Assembly (NCBI RefSeq): GCF_018343525.1
Contig: NZ_JAGYPH010000003.1
Coordinates: 125,486 to 189,485, forward strand
DNA: 64,000 nucleotides
Direction: 5' to 3'
DNA from: Lederbergia citrea
Lineage (GTDB): Bacteria; Bacillota; Bacilli; Bacillales; Bacillaceae_C
Positions 32,990 through 42,144 of the stretch are shown one piece after another. The position numbers were made by a program, and so were the translations under genes. Positions within the stretch are counted from its first letter, which is position 1, and the number at the start of each line of letters is the position of its first letter. The notes under the pieces were generated by a model that searched no databases, was not told the DNA's origin, and saw only the letters and a program-made list of their open reading frames with translations.

Positions 32990-34289
32990 CACTGTGCACA
33001 TCCTTTTCAACATATCCACACCACTCTAAAGCAGTCAGTGTGTATATCTCAACAAGTTTCAAAAACTCTGGAATATCGAGATGTTCATCAGGGGCATGCG
33101 CATTTGCCCCAACAGGTCCCATAACAATGGCAGGTGTTTCCGTATATACGTTAAACATAAAGGCATCGCATGCAAATGGAGCACCAGTAACATTGCCGTA
33201 TTTTTGATCAGTTGCTTCACTTGTTATTTCAGATAGCAGATTGATTAATGGGAAGTTTTGATCAATCTCTGCACCCGGTAAAAAGCGAATGACTTTCGTA
33301 AATACTGGTTCGTTCCAAGTCGGGTATTGATCTTCATATTTCGCACGAAAACCATCGATAATTTCCTTTTTTAAATCTTCTTCAGAAACATTCGGATGAC
33401 ATTCCACCCAAATGTCCACATGGCATTCCGTCGGGCCTGAATCACATAAAGCTGCTGTCATGTCGCCTGCCTCAAGTCTTGTAACGATAACTGGAAGAAC
33501 GTGATCATCTTCGAAATAAGGGGCCGGACCGCCTTTCTGCTGACGGTTAAACTCATACTCTTCTAAAAAGACTATGAATTTAGCGGCTATATTTGCCGGA
33601 TTCACGATAGTTTCCCCACTAAAAGACATTCCAGTATTTCCACTGAATGTGACCCGCCATAAGGCTCCGCCATGTGTTCCAGGACAAACAGCCATATTTG
33701 TCGGTTCAGGAATAATCGCCGCGTCAGGATTATAACCCCTTACTCGACTAGCTAAAGTTCCGTTCGCCCCACCAAACTCTTCATCAACGACGGATTCAAC
33801 GAGAAGATCGCCTTTTACTTGAAAACCTAATTCTTGTATACAGCGAATCGCCATAATGGATGCTGCGAGTCCACCTTTCATATCAAAGGTTCCTAATCCG
33901 TAGAGCTTCTCATCTTTTATGACCGGCTTCCACGGATCCTTCTCCCATCCAGAAGCCGCAACAGTCGTATCCATATGGCTAGAAAAGATGAGTGATTTTC
34001 CGTCGCCGCTACCTTTCAACGTAGCTACGACATTGGGACGATTCGAATAATTCTTCCCCGGAAAATATCCCGGATGTTCTTTTAATCCCGGAACTTCTTC
34101 AAGTGTAAACATGTCCACTTCTAGATCCATATCCCTTAGAACTTGTGAAAGAAATATTTGAGCTTCCTTCTCATTTCCCGTAACTACATGATTAACCGTA
34201 TTATGGGAAACAAGGTCTTGCACAAGTTGGATGATACGACTTTCATTTTTTTGAACCCACTCTGTAATCGCTTCCCTTACTTTGCTCAA
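32964..34289 (-). CDS. M20 family metallopeptidase/deacylase (ArgE/DapE-like)
   Basis: This 441-residue two-zinc hydrolase has the metal ligands in FSSHMDTTVA (H-x-D), LGTFDMKGGLAAS (bridging Asp), VVDEEFGGANG (general base Glu-Glu) and PEPTN. The family cleaves N-acyl or peptide bonds of amino-acid derivatives (acetylornithine, succinyl-diaminopimelate, carnosine). Translation starts at TTG 34289 behind GGAGGATTG. It is the first gene of the operon that continues with ridA, and is preceded by a strong promoter. Deacylation of an N-acyl amino compound would be a sensible first step. Confidence 0.88.
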   Translation of the reverse strand: MSKVREAITEWVQKNESRIIQLVQDLVSHNTVNHVVTGNEKEAQIFLSQVLRDMDLEVDMFTLEEVPGLKEHPGYFPGKNYSNRPNVVATLKGSGDGKSLIFSSHMDTTVAASGWEKDPWKPVIKDEKLYGLGTFDMKGGLAASIMAIRCIQELGFQVKGDLLVESVVDEEFGGANGTLASRVRGYNPDAAIIPEPTNMAVCPGTHGGALWRVTFSGNTGMSFSGETIVNPANIAAKFIVFLEEYEFNRQQKGGPAPYFEDDHVLPVIVTRLEAGDMTAALCDSGPTECHVDIWVECHPNVSEEDLKKEIIDGFRAKYEDQYPTWNEPVFTKVIRFLPGAEIDQNFPLINLLSEITSEATDQKYGNVTGAPFACDAFMFNVYTETPAIVMGPVGANAHAPDEHLDIPEFLKLVEIYTLTALEWCGYVEKDVHSDEKSNSYT

Positions 34290-34339
34290 TCAACAATCCT
34301 CCTTAAAATGTTTTTTCCTGTACGGTGATGTTTAATTTT

Positions 34340-34412
34340 GTTCTGTATTTTAAATATCTGTTTTACATCCAGAACTTAAACTCACTATAGCATCACCATT
34401 CTGAATCGTCAA
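34340..34412 (-). promoter_or_regulatory. Promoter of the M20-RidA-aldolase operon with inverted repeat
   Basis: On the minus strand TTGACG (34407-34412), 17 bp, TATAGT (34384-34389), close to the sigma-A consensus. Just downstream, GTTCTG (34370-34375 read on minus) and CAGAAC (34340-34345) form an inverted repeat 24 bp apart, a candidate operator for an unknown repressor. Confidence 0.68.
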
Positions 34413-34453
34413 TCACTTAAATGGTTAAATATTCAAATAATATGTAGCGTACC

Positions 34454-35500
34454 TTAAGCTTTTTGTGTTAAAAGATTCATAGACCCTTCTACTTGCTTCT
34501 GTAGTGTTAGCATAATTTTCGCTACTTTACCTGGCCCCGATATTAATTTCTCAAAACAGACGGATCCTTCTTCAAGTGGGGCGTGAATCGTCCAAGGCAG
34601 CAAATTCACTCTGCCTTCGCTAATCCATTGTAAAGCTGTTTCAAAGTCGAGTGGGCTGTTAGAAAAGGCACCGAACATCTTGATTTCATTTCTAATGGCA
34701 TCATTCACAGGAAGATTTGTTTCATTTTGATGAAGGCCAGAAAAGACTACACTTCCACCTGGTCTAACATACTCCAAACATTGTAAACGCGTGATTTCAA
34801 CACCGACTGCATCGACGGCTGCATCAAAAGATCCTACTTCGTAATCTCGTAAACTAGTTTTGGATACCCCACCTAGTTCCTCCACGATTTCCAACCGTTC
34901 CTCGTTAAGGTCTACAACCACAATGTTCTTCAGGCCATAAACTTGGGCCGCCTGTAGTGTAAAAAGTCCAATCGGACCGGCACCCAAAATCAGCAAACGA
35001 TCTGTTGGATCTAACTGAAGCAAGCGACATAAATGAACAGCAACCGCAAAAGGTTCCGCTAATGCCCCCTCATCAAAAGAAACATGGTCCTCAAGCAAAT
35101 AAACATTCTTCTCTGGAACTGCCACATACTCAGCAAATGCACCTGGACGATGCGCACCAACTAGACTTCGTTCCGCGCATAACTGAGCAGATCCTGTCGT
35201 ACAGTAGCGGCATTCTCCGCAAGTAATGAGCGGATTCACTGTCACACGGTCTCCTGACTTCAATTTCGCCACATCGCTGCCTGTTTTAGCAACCATGCCC
35301 GCGAACTCATGTCCCATGATGAGCGGTGGTTTACGAAGTGAATTATGCCCTAAATAACCACTTAATTCAGAGCCACAAATTCCAACCCGTTCGACGCGAA
35401 TAAGCACCTCACCCGGCCGTGGAGAGGGAATAGGCAATTCCCTCATATTCATTAATTCCGGGCCTTCATAGATTAGCGCTTTCATTACTGATCCGCTCAT
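34454..35500 (-). CDS. Zinc-dependent alcohol dehydrogenase
   Basis: This 348-residue medium-chain dehydrogenase has catalytic zinc ligands in GICGSELSG and GHEFAGMV, structural zinc cysteines in [15 protein letters not shown] and the Rossmann motif [14 protein letters not shown]. It resembles sorbitol/galactitol/threonine-type dehydrogenases. ATG 35500 overlaps the GH4 stop codon (ATGA) behind GGTGGAG; a longer frame from 35539 lies within the GH4 coding sequence. It is the last gene of the large carbohydrate operon and presumably oxidises a released sugar or sugar alcohol. Confidence 0.9.
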   Translation of the reverse strand: MSGSVMKALIYEGPELMNMRELPIPSPRPGEVLIRVERVGICGSELSGYLGHNSLRKPPLIMGHEFAGMVAKTGSDVAKLKSGDRVTVNPLITCGECRYCTTGSAQLCAERSLVGAHRPGAFAEYVAVPEKNVYLLEDHVSFDEGALAEPFAVAVHLCRLLQLDPTDRLLILGAGPIGLFTLQAAQVYGLKNIVVVDLNEERLEIVEELGGVSKTSLRDYEVGSFDAAVDAVGVEITRLQCLEYVRPGGSVVFSGLHQNETNLPVNDAIRNEIKMFGAFSNSPLDFETALQWISEGRVNLLPWTIHAPLEEGSVCFEKLISGPGKVAKIMLTLQKQVEGSMNLLTQKA

Positions 35501-36828
35501 ACCGTCACTCCACCAACTTTGTTGAAAGCCGGAAGCCATTCCTTGTTCACTTCAAATAACTCATCGACCATATTTTTAATCTCAGCCAAGCTTAGTACTG
35601 CTGAAGTGAGTGGATCCATACAAATGGCTTGGAAGACCTTCCTTTTATCGCCCGTCAATGCAGCTTCAACAGCCAAACTTTCGCAGCGCGCATGTGTATT
35701 AGCAAGAACAGCAAGATGTTCAGGCATGTTGCCGACCTTAATCGGATCAAAGCCTCGCTTGGACGCTAAAATTGGTATCTCTACACAGCTTCCTTCTGGT
35801 AGATTATCTATATAGCCACGATTCTCAATGTTTCCGTTAAAAGTAAAGAGTGTTCCGTCTCCCATCATCGCATTCAAAATATACGATGCGTATTCGGTAC
35901 TTCTCGTCAAATTCACAGGCTCCTCTAACGATGCCTTCAGCTCATTTTTCCAAGTTTGCTCCTGATCCAGATACTCATTTAAAATGTAGGCATATTCCCC
36001 AGGATTCCAACCGGTTCCATGTGTGCAATACTTTTCAATCAAATCTGGTCGCTTTCTGAACCAGGCATTATATTCGGAGTTATGTCCACTTGACTCAGTG
36101 ACGTAATAATCCAAGTGAAGGAACATTTCATTACGTACGAGCTCTTCATTATAAATGGTCGGATCCTCCATCAATTTTCTCAAGCGAGGATACGCATCTT
36201 CGCCATTCCATTTAAATTCTGAATAAAAAGCCAAATGGTTGATACCAGAACAAGTATACGTAATCTCTTCAATCGGAGCCCCAAGCCAACGGGCAAGCAT
36301 CTCAGCCGTATGCTGGACACTGTGACATAATCCTACATAATTCACTTTGGTTGTATCCTGCACTGCTTTACTAAGCATCGTCATCGGGTTCGTATAATTT
36401 AAAAAGACGGCGTCAGGGCAATATTTCTCCATGTCTTTCGCAATATCGACCATGACTGGTATCGTTCTTAACGCGCGGAAAATTCCCGCAGGTCCTCTTG
36501 TGTCTCCTACATTAATATCGACTCCGTATTTTTTAGGTATTTCGATATCATGCCGAAATATATGTACTCCTCCGACAAGAATGGTGCAGATGACTGCATC
36601 TGCTCCTTGTAAAGCTTCGGCGCGATTCGTCGTCGCGACAACCTTAGCCGGGAAGTTCCCCTCCGCAATGATTCTTTCTACAACCTTTTTAACAACATCC
36701 AATCGTTCTTCGTCAATATCCATCAAGGTAATCGTGCTTTCTGCCAACGCCGGAAAAGTTAAAATATCCGTAACTAGCTTACGAGTAAATCCAAGGCTTC
36801 CTGCTCCGATAAACGTGAAATTCGACAT
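35497..36828 (-). CDS. Glycoside hydrolase family 4 enzyme (MelA/LplD-like)
   Basis: This 443-residue NAD- and metal-dependent glycosidase works by an oxidation-elimination route in the cytoplasm. It has the Rossmann start [14 protein letters not shown], the metal-binding signature [14 protein letters not shown], the GINHLAFY block and [11 protein letters not shown]. The four-residue motif CHSV is the one I associate with alpha-galactosidases of the MelA type, whereas the LplD alpha-galacturonidase has, from memory, CHGV. The Lpl-like transporter and uxa genes point towards galacturonides, so the specificity is open. ATG 36828 follows GGAGGAGAC. Confidence 0.88.
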   Translation of the reverse strand: MSNFTFIGAGSLGFTRKLVTDILTFPALAESTITLMDIDEERLDVVKKVVERIIAEGNFPAKVVATTNRAEALQGADAVICTILVGGVHIFRHDIEIPKKYGVDINVGDTRGPAGIFRALRTIPVMVDIAKDMEKYCPDAVFLNYTNPMTMLSKAVQDTTKVNYVGLCHSVQHTAEMLARWLGAPIEEITYTCSGINHLAFYSEFKWNGEDAYPRLRKLMEDPTIYNEELVRNEMFLHLDYYVTESSGHNSEYNAWFRKRPDLIEKYCTHGTGWNPGEYAYILNEYLDQEQTWKNELKASLEEPVNLTRSTEYASYILNAMMGDGTLFTFNGNIENRGYIDNLPEGSCVEIPILASKRGFDPIKVGNMPEHLAVLANTHARCESLAVEAALTGDKRKVFQAICMDPLTSAVLSLAEIKNMVDELFEVNKEWLPAFNKVGGVTV

Positions 36829-36870
36829 TCTTTGTCTCCTCCAATACAATTGTAAATTTTTATAGATCGT

Positions 36871-37758
36871 TTAACCTTTTACGCTGCCCAACACAATTCC
36901 TTTAACAAAGTACTTTTGCAGGAATGGATAAACAAGCAATATAGGCAGAGAACCAAGGAAAACCTGTGCAGATTTTAAGGTTTGTTCATTAAGTGATTTG
37001 ATTAATTCCTTGCTTGCTCCTCTCATGAACTGCTGGTCCATCTTAACGATGATTGTCTGCATATAGCTTTGCAGCGGGTAATTTTCCGGGGAGTTCATAT
37101 ATATCAATCCATCAAACCAGCTATTCCAATGATATACGATTGAAAATAACGTCAATGTAGCCAAAGCAGGCAAAGAGGCCGGAAGGTATATTTTAAATAA
37201 AATTGAAAAGTGCCCTGCCCCATCCATAAACGCCGACTCTTCAAGCTCTTTCGGAATACCGCGGAAGAAATTCAGCAAAAGTACTACACTGAAAATCTGA
37301 AGCGCTCCCGGCAGTACCAATGCCCAGATCGTGTCAATGATTCCAACAGATTTAATGACGATGTAACTCGGTATAAGCCCACCACCAAAAAACATCGTAA
37401 ATACGAAAAACCAGGAAAAAATCGTCCTTGAACGGAAGGTTTTTACTTCTTTAGATAACGGATATGCCGTTAAGACGACCAAAATCATATTAATGCCGAC
37501 TCCAAGCAGTACGCGTTTCACAGTTATCAGCATCGATGTGATAAACTGTGGCTTCGCTATAACGAGCTTGTAGGAAGCTAACGTAAAATCAACGGGCAGA
37601 AATTTCACTGATCCCGCTGTAACAGCAGCTTTAGAACTTAATGAAACGGCCAATACATGACATAGCGGTAGCAAACAAGTCAATGCAAGTAAGGCCAAAA
37701 GCGTGTAGTTTATTATTAAAAATATTCGATATCCAATCGATTTATCAGCAACCATCAT
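36871..37758 (-). CDS. Carbohydrate ABC transporter permease (LplC-like)
   Basis: This 295-residue membrane protein is the second permease of a CUT1-type importer. It has six hydrophobic segments and the EAA loop PKELEESAFMDGAGHFSILFKIYLPASLPALATL. The C-terminal LPILLVYPFLQKYFVKGIVLGSVKG is characteristic. The start at 37758 has GGAG. It lies 21 bp downstream of the first permease gene. Its ATPase is not encoded in the window. Confidence 0.92.
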   Translation of the reverse strand: MMVADKSIGYRIFLIINYTLLALLALTCLLPLCHVLAVSLSSKAAVTAGSVKFLPVDFTLASYKLVIAKPQFITSMLITVKRVLLGVGINMILVVLTAYPLSKEVKTFRSRTIFSWFFVFTMFFGGGLIPSYIVIKSVGIIDTIWALVLPGALQIFSVVLLLNFFRGIPKELEESAFMDGAGHFSILFKIYLPASLPALATLTLFSIVYHWNSWFDGLIYMNSPENYPLQSYMQTIIVKMDQQFMRGASKELIKSLNEQTLKSAQVFLGSLPILLVYPFLQKYFVKGIVLGSVKG

Positions 37759-37779
37759 TCCACTCTCCTTACTTATGTT

Positions 37780-38757
37780 TTAGAAGATTCGGTAATTCGC
37801 CAAGCGGTAGGCAAGGAAATAAGAAAGAGAAACCATAACTAAAGATATGAGAGATTTAAACAGCCCTACTGCGGCGGCAAAAGAATATTGAGCATCGATC
37901 AACCCTATTCTGTATACATACGTGTCGATGATGTCGCCAGTCTTGTAAAGAGCAGGACCATAAAGCATTAACACTTGCTCAAAACCCGCATTCAGAATAT
38001 CACCCAGGCTTAAAGTCGCAACAAGGATGATGATTGGAAGCATGGCTGGAAGCGTAACATTCCAAGTTTGTTTCCAACGGTTTGCTCCATCGATTGAAGC
38101 TGCCTCGTATAATGTGGGATCCACATTCGTGATCGCTGCTAAAAAAACAATGGTACTGAATCCTACGTTTTTCCATATATCGGAACCAACTAACACATAC
38201 GGAAAAATAGGGGCGTTATTTAAAAAGAGAATCGGATCGATACCGAAAACTCCCAAAAACTGATTGACGATGCCGTCTGCCGATAATAATTGGAATAGAA
38301 TTCCTCCGAGTATAACCCAAGAAAGGAAGTATGGGGCGTAAATAACGACCTGAACGAATCTTTTATACCATTCTTTCATTACCTCATTTAAAGAAAGGGC
38401 GACAATAATCGGAAATATTAACCCAGCCACGATTTTCATCATTGCAATGAACAATGTGTTCCATACTACTTGACGAAAATCCGGTAGTTGGGTCATGAAC
38501 CTGAAATGATCCAACCCTACCCAGTCCGATTCAAAGAAACCTTTAGCAGGGATAAAATTTTGAAAGGCCATAATAATCCCAAGCATCGGTCCGTAAGAAA
38601 AAATCAGCACCAAAATGAAACCTGGAAGTAACATTAAATAGAGGGGAATTTCCCTTTTTGTCCTAGGAGAAAGTTTAACTTTTGATTCTCTACTAACTCT
38701 AGGAGAAACACTAACAATCTGAGTATCAGTATTTAGAACTTTTTTTGTAGTAAGCAC
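37780..38757 (-). CDS. Carbohydrate ABC transporter permease (LplB-like)
   Basis: This 325-residue membrane protein begins with a charged cytoplasmic tail of about 30 residues, then six hydrophobic segments. The EAA loop is TLYEAASIDGANRWKQTWNVTLPAMLPII. The opening LYLMLLPGFILVLIFSYGPMLGIIMAFQNF is typical of LplB/YtcP-type oligosaccharide permeases. Translation starts at GTG 38757 behind GAGGTGAG. A hairpin (38782-38815) separates it from the three binding-protein genes. Confidence 0.92.
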   Translation of the reverse strand: MLTTKKVLNTDTQIVSVSPRVSRESKVKLSPRTKREIPLYLMLLPGFILVLIFSYGPMLGIIMAFQNFIPAKGFFESDWVGLDHFRFMTQLPDFRQVVWNTLFIAMMKIVAGLIFPIIVALSLNEVMKEWYKRFVQVVIYAPYFLSWVILGGILFQLLSADGIVNQFLGVFGIDPILFLNNAPIFPYVLVGSDIWKNVGFSTIVFLAAITNVDPTLYEAASIDGANRWKQTWNVTLPAMLPIIILVATLSLGDILNAGFEQVLMLYGPALYKTGDIIDTYVYRIGLIDAQYSFAAAVGLFKSLISLVMVSLSYFLAYRLANYRIF

Positions 38758-38781
38758 GCATCTCTCACCTCGGAAATCCCG

Positions 38782-38815
38782 TTTTCCACCCGACCTTAGA
38801 GGGACGGGTGAAAAA
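38782..38815 (-). promoter_or_regulatory. Intercistronic hairpin between binding-protein and permease genes
   Basis: On the minus strand TTTTCACCCG pairs with CGGGTGGAAAA; no U-tract follows. Such structures commonly give the binding protein more transcript than the permease; that is inferred. Confidence 0.5.
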
Positions 38816-38845
38816 TAGGAAGATTGTATACCTAGTCATGCAACG

Positions 38846-40465
38846 CTATTTTGATTTATACCATTCATTAACTTCCTTCGTAATATCGTCTCCGCCTTGC
38901 TTTTTCCATTGGTCTACGAAAGTATCAAATTTGTTTATATCGGCCCCGTTTACGATCTCAATGAAAGTTTCGAGGAATAACTTATCCAAGTTTGCTTGTT
39001 TTGAAGTCATAGCCGGTGTCGGAGCGCCATAAAACTCGTTGTTTATAAAAGAGAACGAATCATAAAGTCCGAGTGACCCGCCTTCTCCATATTCAAGAGT
39101 AATGCCCCAGTAAGTATCGTCTCCTGCTTTATAGTCTTCAATTTCTTCATAGTGTTTCATTTCACCAGGATGAAGATTTGAATTGTCTCCAGTTTTATAT
39201 GCATTTTCTATAGATTGTTGGAACTTAATATTTTTACCCCATGGCTCAACATGTGCTGGTCCCAATTTCCATAATGAACTATCTCGCGGATCTACTTGTG
39301 GATCATCTCCCCAATAATGCTCCGCAACCAAATTCAACATTTCTATAAATGCTTGGGGATGTGCATAACCTTTTTTAAGAACATAGTAGCTGTTCACCTG
39401 AATCGTTTCCTGTAAGTGCAGCGCTGGTTTATCGTCGACGGACATAAACGGAAAGGCTTTCCATTCAGCGTCAGGATCACTATCTTTAACAAGCTGTAAT
39501 GGCCATTCTGGAGCCCACCATTGCCCAAAATGAATGCCGAGCTTGCCGTTGATCATGTCCTCACGTGATCTTTCACCATCATCACTGACTGTCCATTCTT
39601 GGTGGATAAGCCCTTTCTTCTTAAGGTCTTGAAGGCTTTGTAAAGCGTCCTTCATTTCTGGTTGAATATTTCCATTAACAAGATTTCCATCAGCATCTTT
39701 AATCCAAGCGTTGGGATAAGCATGATAAGCTGAAAATAATCCACTTAAGCTGTACATATTCCACGCATCCGTGCCTGCTTCAAATCCGTAATTTTTGCTT
39801 GGATCCATTGCTTTGAAGGCTTCCGCGATGGCAATGACGTCTTGGAAAGTTTTTGGTTCTGATAAACCGAGCTTCTTAAGCCAATCCGTTCTAATCCATG
39901 TCATAAATCCTTCTTCCGCGGGATTCTGTACATCTGGAAGAAAATATAGTTTGCCATCTCTCTTCAGTGGTGCAAGTGCTTCTTCAGGCATAAGTTCTTT
40001 AACTAATGGAGAAGCATATTCATCAAATACTTCTGTTAGATCCTCAGCAAGATCCGCTTCAATAATTTGATCAAGTTGGTTTATCTCGCTACCTCGTACG
40101 GTAAATAAATCTGGCAAATCATTTGTTACAATAAGCGCATTCAATTTCTGGTTGTATTCATCGCCACTTTTCATCCCAAGTGTTACATCCAATTTGACGC
40201 CAAGTTCTTCCTCAACAAGTCGGGTCCATTTATTATCCTTCGTTGATTGACCGTCTGGGAAGTTTACATCGGCATCCACTCTGCCAACTGCAAAAGTCAT
40301 TTCAAGTGGCGGGTCGTATTTTCCATCCTTTTTTTCCGCCGGGGCTGTATTTGAAGGTGACTGATTCTTCGATGTAGATGATGTCTCTTTACTTGAACAA
40401 CCAACCATCAAAAGCATTATTAGCATAAAAATTATTAGCCTATTGATTAATCGATTCACACTCAT
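38846..40465 (-). CDS. Extracellular sugar-binding lipoprotein, copy 1 (LplA-type)
   Basis: This 539-residue binding protein belongs to the large LplA-like class for oligosaccharides. The signal peptide ends in a lipobox (LLMVGCSS; cysteine at about residue 23). The mature part runs EMTFAVGRVDADVNFPDGQ and FTVRGSEINQLDQIIEADLAEDLT to the end FDTFVDQWKKQGGDDITKEVNEWYKSK. Two close paralogues lie immediately upstream. The ATG at 40465 sits directly at AAAGGGAG, and the GTG two codons later is better spaced, so the true start may be 40459. It is nearest to the permease genes. Confidence 0.9.
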   Translation of the reverse strand: MSVNRLINRLIIFMLIMLLMVGCSSKETSSTSKNQSPSNTAPAEKKDGKYDPPLEMTFAVGRVDADVNFPDGQSTKDNKWTRLVEEELGVKLDVTLGMKSGDEYNQKLNALIVTNDLPDLFTVRGSEINQLDQIIEADLAEDLTEVFDEYASPLVKELMPEEALAPLKRDGKLYFLPDVQNPAEEGFMTWIRTDWLKKLGLSEPKTFQDVIAIAEAFKAMDPSKNYGFEAGTDAWNMYSLSGLFSAYHAYPNAWIKDADGNLVNGNIQPEMKDALQSLQDLKKKGLIHQEWTVSDDGERSREDMINGKLGIHFGQWWAPEWPLQLVKDSDPDAEWKAFPFMSVDDKPALHLQETIQVNSYYVLKKGYAHPQAFIEMLNLVAEHYWGDDPQVDPRDSSLWKLGPAHVEPWGKNIKFQQSIENAYKTGDNSNLHPGEMKHYEEIEDYKAGDDTYWGITLEYGEGGSLGLYDSFSFINNEFYGAPTPAMTSKQANLDKLFLETFIEIVNGADINKFDTFVDQWKKQGGDDITKEVNEWYKSK

Positions 40466-40479
40466 CTCCCTTTCGCTGC

Positions 40480-42081
40480 CTATTTCGATTTATACCACTC
40501 ATTAACTTCCTTCGTAATATCGTCTCCACCCTGCTTTTTCCATTGGTCCACAAAAGTATCGAATTTGTTAATATCAGCCCCGTTTACGATTTCAATGAAA
40601 GTTTCAAGGAATAATTTATCCAAGTTCGCTTGTTTTGAGGTCATAGAGGTTGTCGGAGCGCCATAAAACTCGTTATTGATATAATCGAAAGAGTCATAAA
40701 GGCCTAGCGATCCGCCTTCTCCATATTCAAGGGCAATGCCCCAATCTTCGTCATTTCCGTCTTTATATGCTTGAATCCTATCGTATAGCTGTTTCTCCCC
40801 TGGATGGAGCTTCGAATCGTCTCCAGATTTAAACGCTTCCTCTATAGATTGTTGGAATACGATATTTTTCCCCCACGGCTGAAGATGTGCAGGTGCCATT
40901 TTCCATAATTCACTTGCTTCTGGATCGACTTGTGGATCTTCTCCCCAGTAATGCTCAGCCACAAGATTTACCATTTCAATATACTTTTCGGGATGAGCAT
41001 ATCCCTTTTTAAGAACGTAGTAGCTATTCGCCTGGACTGTTTCTTGCAAATGGAGAGCAGGCTTGTCATCAATGGACATAAACGGGAAGGCTTTCCATTC
41101 CGAGTCTGGGTCATTATCTTTGATAAGCTGTAATGGCCATTCTGGAGCCCACCATTTCCCAAAGTGAATGCCGAGCTTGCCGTTAATATAATCCTGACGA
41201 GATCTCTCTCCGTCGTCACTGACCGTCCATTCATTGTGAATAAGTCCTTTCTTCTTCAGGTCCTGAAGGCTTTGCAATGCGTCCTTCATTTCTGGTTGAA
41301 TATTTCCATTCACTAGATTTCCGTCAGCATCTTTAATCCAGGCATTAGGATAAGCGTGGTAAGCTGAGAATAATCCGCTTAGACTGTACATGCCATAAGG
41401 TGAAGTGCCGGCTTCGAACCCGTAATTTTGTTTTGGATTCATATCTTTAAAAGCTTCTGCAATCGCAATGACATCTTGAAATGTTTTCGGTTCCGGTAAG
41501 TTTAGCTTTTTAAGCCAATCGGCTCTAATCCAAGTCATAGATCCATCTTCTGACGGTCTTTGCAAGTCGGGTATGAAATATAGTTTGCCATCTCTCTTTA
41601 ATGGTTCTAGCGCCTCTGCCGGTAAAAGCTCCTTGACTAGAGGAGATGCATGTTGTTCAAAAACCTCCGTAAGATCCTCAGCGAGGCCCGCTTCAATAAT
41701 TTGATCCATTTGGATAATATCCTCGCCCCGAACTGTAAATAAATCAGGCAAATCATTCGTTACAATAAGAGCATTCAATTTTTGCGTATATTCGTCACCG
41801 CTTTTCATTGCGAGGGTAACATCGAGCTTAACCCCAACTTCTTCTTCAACGAGTCTCGTCCATTTATTGTCCTTTGTTGATTGACCATCAGGGAAGTTAA
41901 CGTCCGAGTCAACCCTCCCCACTGCGAACGTCATTTCAATTGGCGAATTGTCATTGCCATCTGATTTTTCACCTTTTGGCTTACCCGAAGAGGTTTCTGT
42001 CCCTTTATTCGAGCAACCGGTGATCAAAAGCAGAATGATTACGAGCGCAACTAGATTTTTGAACGTCTTTTTCATTCTCAT
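40480..42081 (-). CDS. Extracellular sugar-binding lipoprotein, copy 2 (LplA-type)
   Basis: This 533-residue lipoprotein has a lipobox (LLITGCSN; cysteine at about residue 23) and is co-linear with copies 1 and 3. It is the most divergent in the region corresponding to DWNMYSL, which here reads SPYGMYSL, and has QRPSEDGSMTWIRADWLK where the others have NPAEEGFMTWIR. The last 50 or so residues equal those of copy 1, yet the DNA differs at many third positions, so the copies are old and under selection. A cre box (42118-42131) lies between this gene and copy 3. Confidence 0.9.
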   Translation of the reverse strand: MRMKKTFKNLVALVIILLLITGCSNKGTETSSGKPKGEKSDGNDNSPIEMTFAVGRVDSDVNFPDGQSTKDNKWTRLVEEEVGVKLDVTLAMKSGDEYTQKLNALIVTNDLPDLFTVRGEDIIQMDQIIEAGLAEDLTEVFEQHASPLVKELLPAEALEPLKRDGKLYFIPDLQRPSEDGSMTWIRADWLKKLNLPEPKTFQDVIAIAEAFKDMNPKQNYGFEAGTSPYGMYSLSGLFSAYHAYPNAWIKDADGNLVNGNIQPEMKDALQSLQDLKKKGLIHNEWTVSDDGERSRQDYINGKLGIHFGKWWAPEWPLQLIKDNDPDSEWKAFPFMSIDDKPALHLQETVQANSYYVLKKGYAHPEKYIEMVNLVAEHYWGEDPQVDPEASELWKMAPAHLQPWGKNIVFQQSIEEAFKSGDDSKLHPGEKQLYDRIQAYKDGNDEDWGIALEYGEGGSLGLYDSFDYINNEFYGAPTTSMTSKQANLDKLFLETFIEIVNGADINKFDTFVDQWKKQGGDDITKEVNEWYKSK

Positions 42082-42117
42082 CTACCTTTCCCTCCTATTA
42101 GATAATCCGATAGCTTT

Positions 42118-42131
42118 AGTAACCGCTTTCA
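42118..42131 (-). promoter_or_regulatory. cre box inside the carbohydrate operon
   Basis: TGAAAGCGGTTACT on the minus strand fits the CcpA consensus fully. It lies between the third and second binding-protein genes, about 37 bp before the latter's start. It could act as a roadblock or mark an internal promoter. Confidence 0.7.
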
Positions 42132-42144
42132 ATAATCATTAAAA

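Noticed and set aside
38846..42081. Recent gene conversion between binding-protein copies 1 and 2
   Set aside because: The identical C-terminal residues are encoded with many synonymous differences, which argues for old copies under selection.
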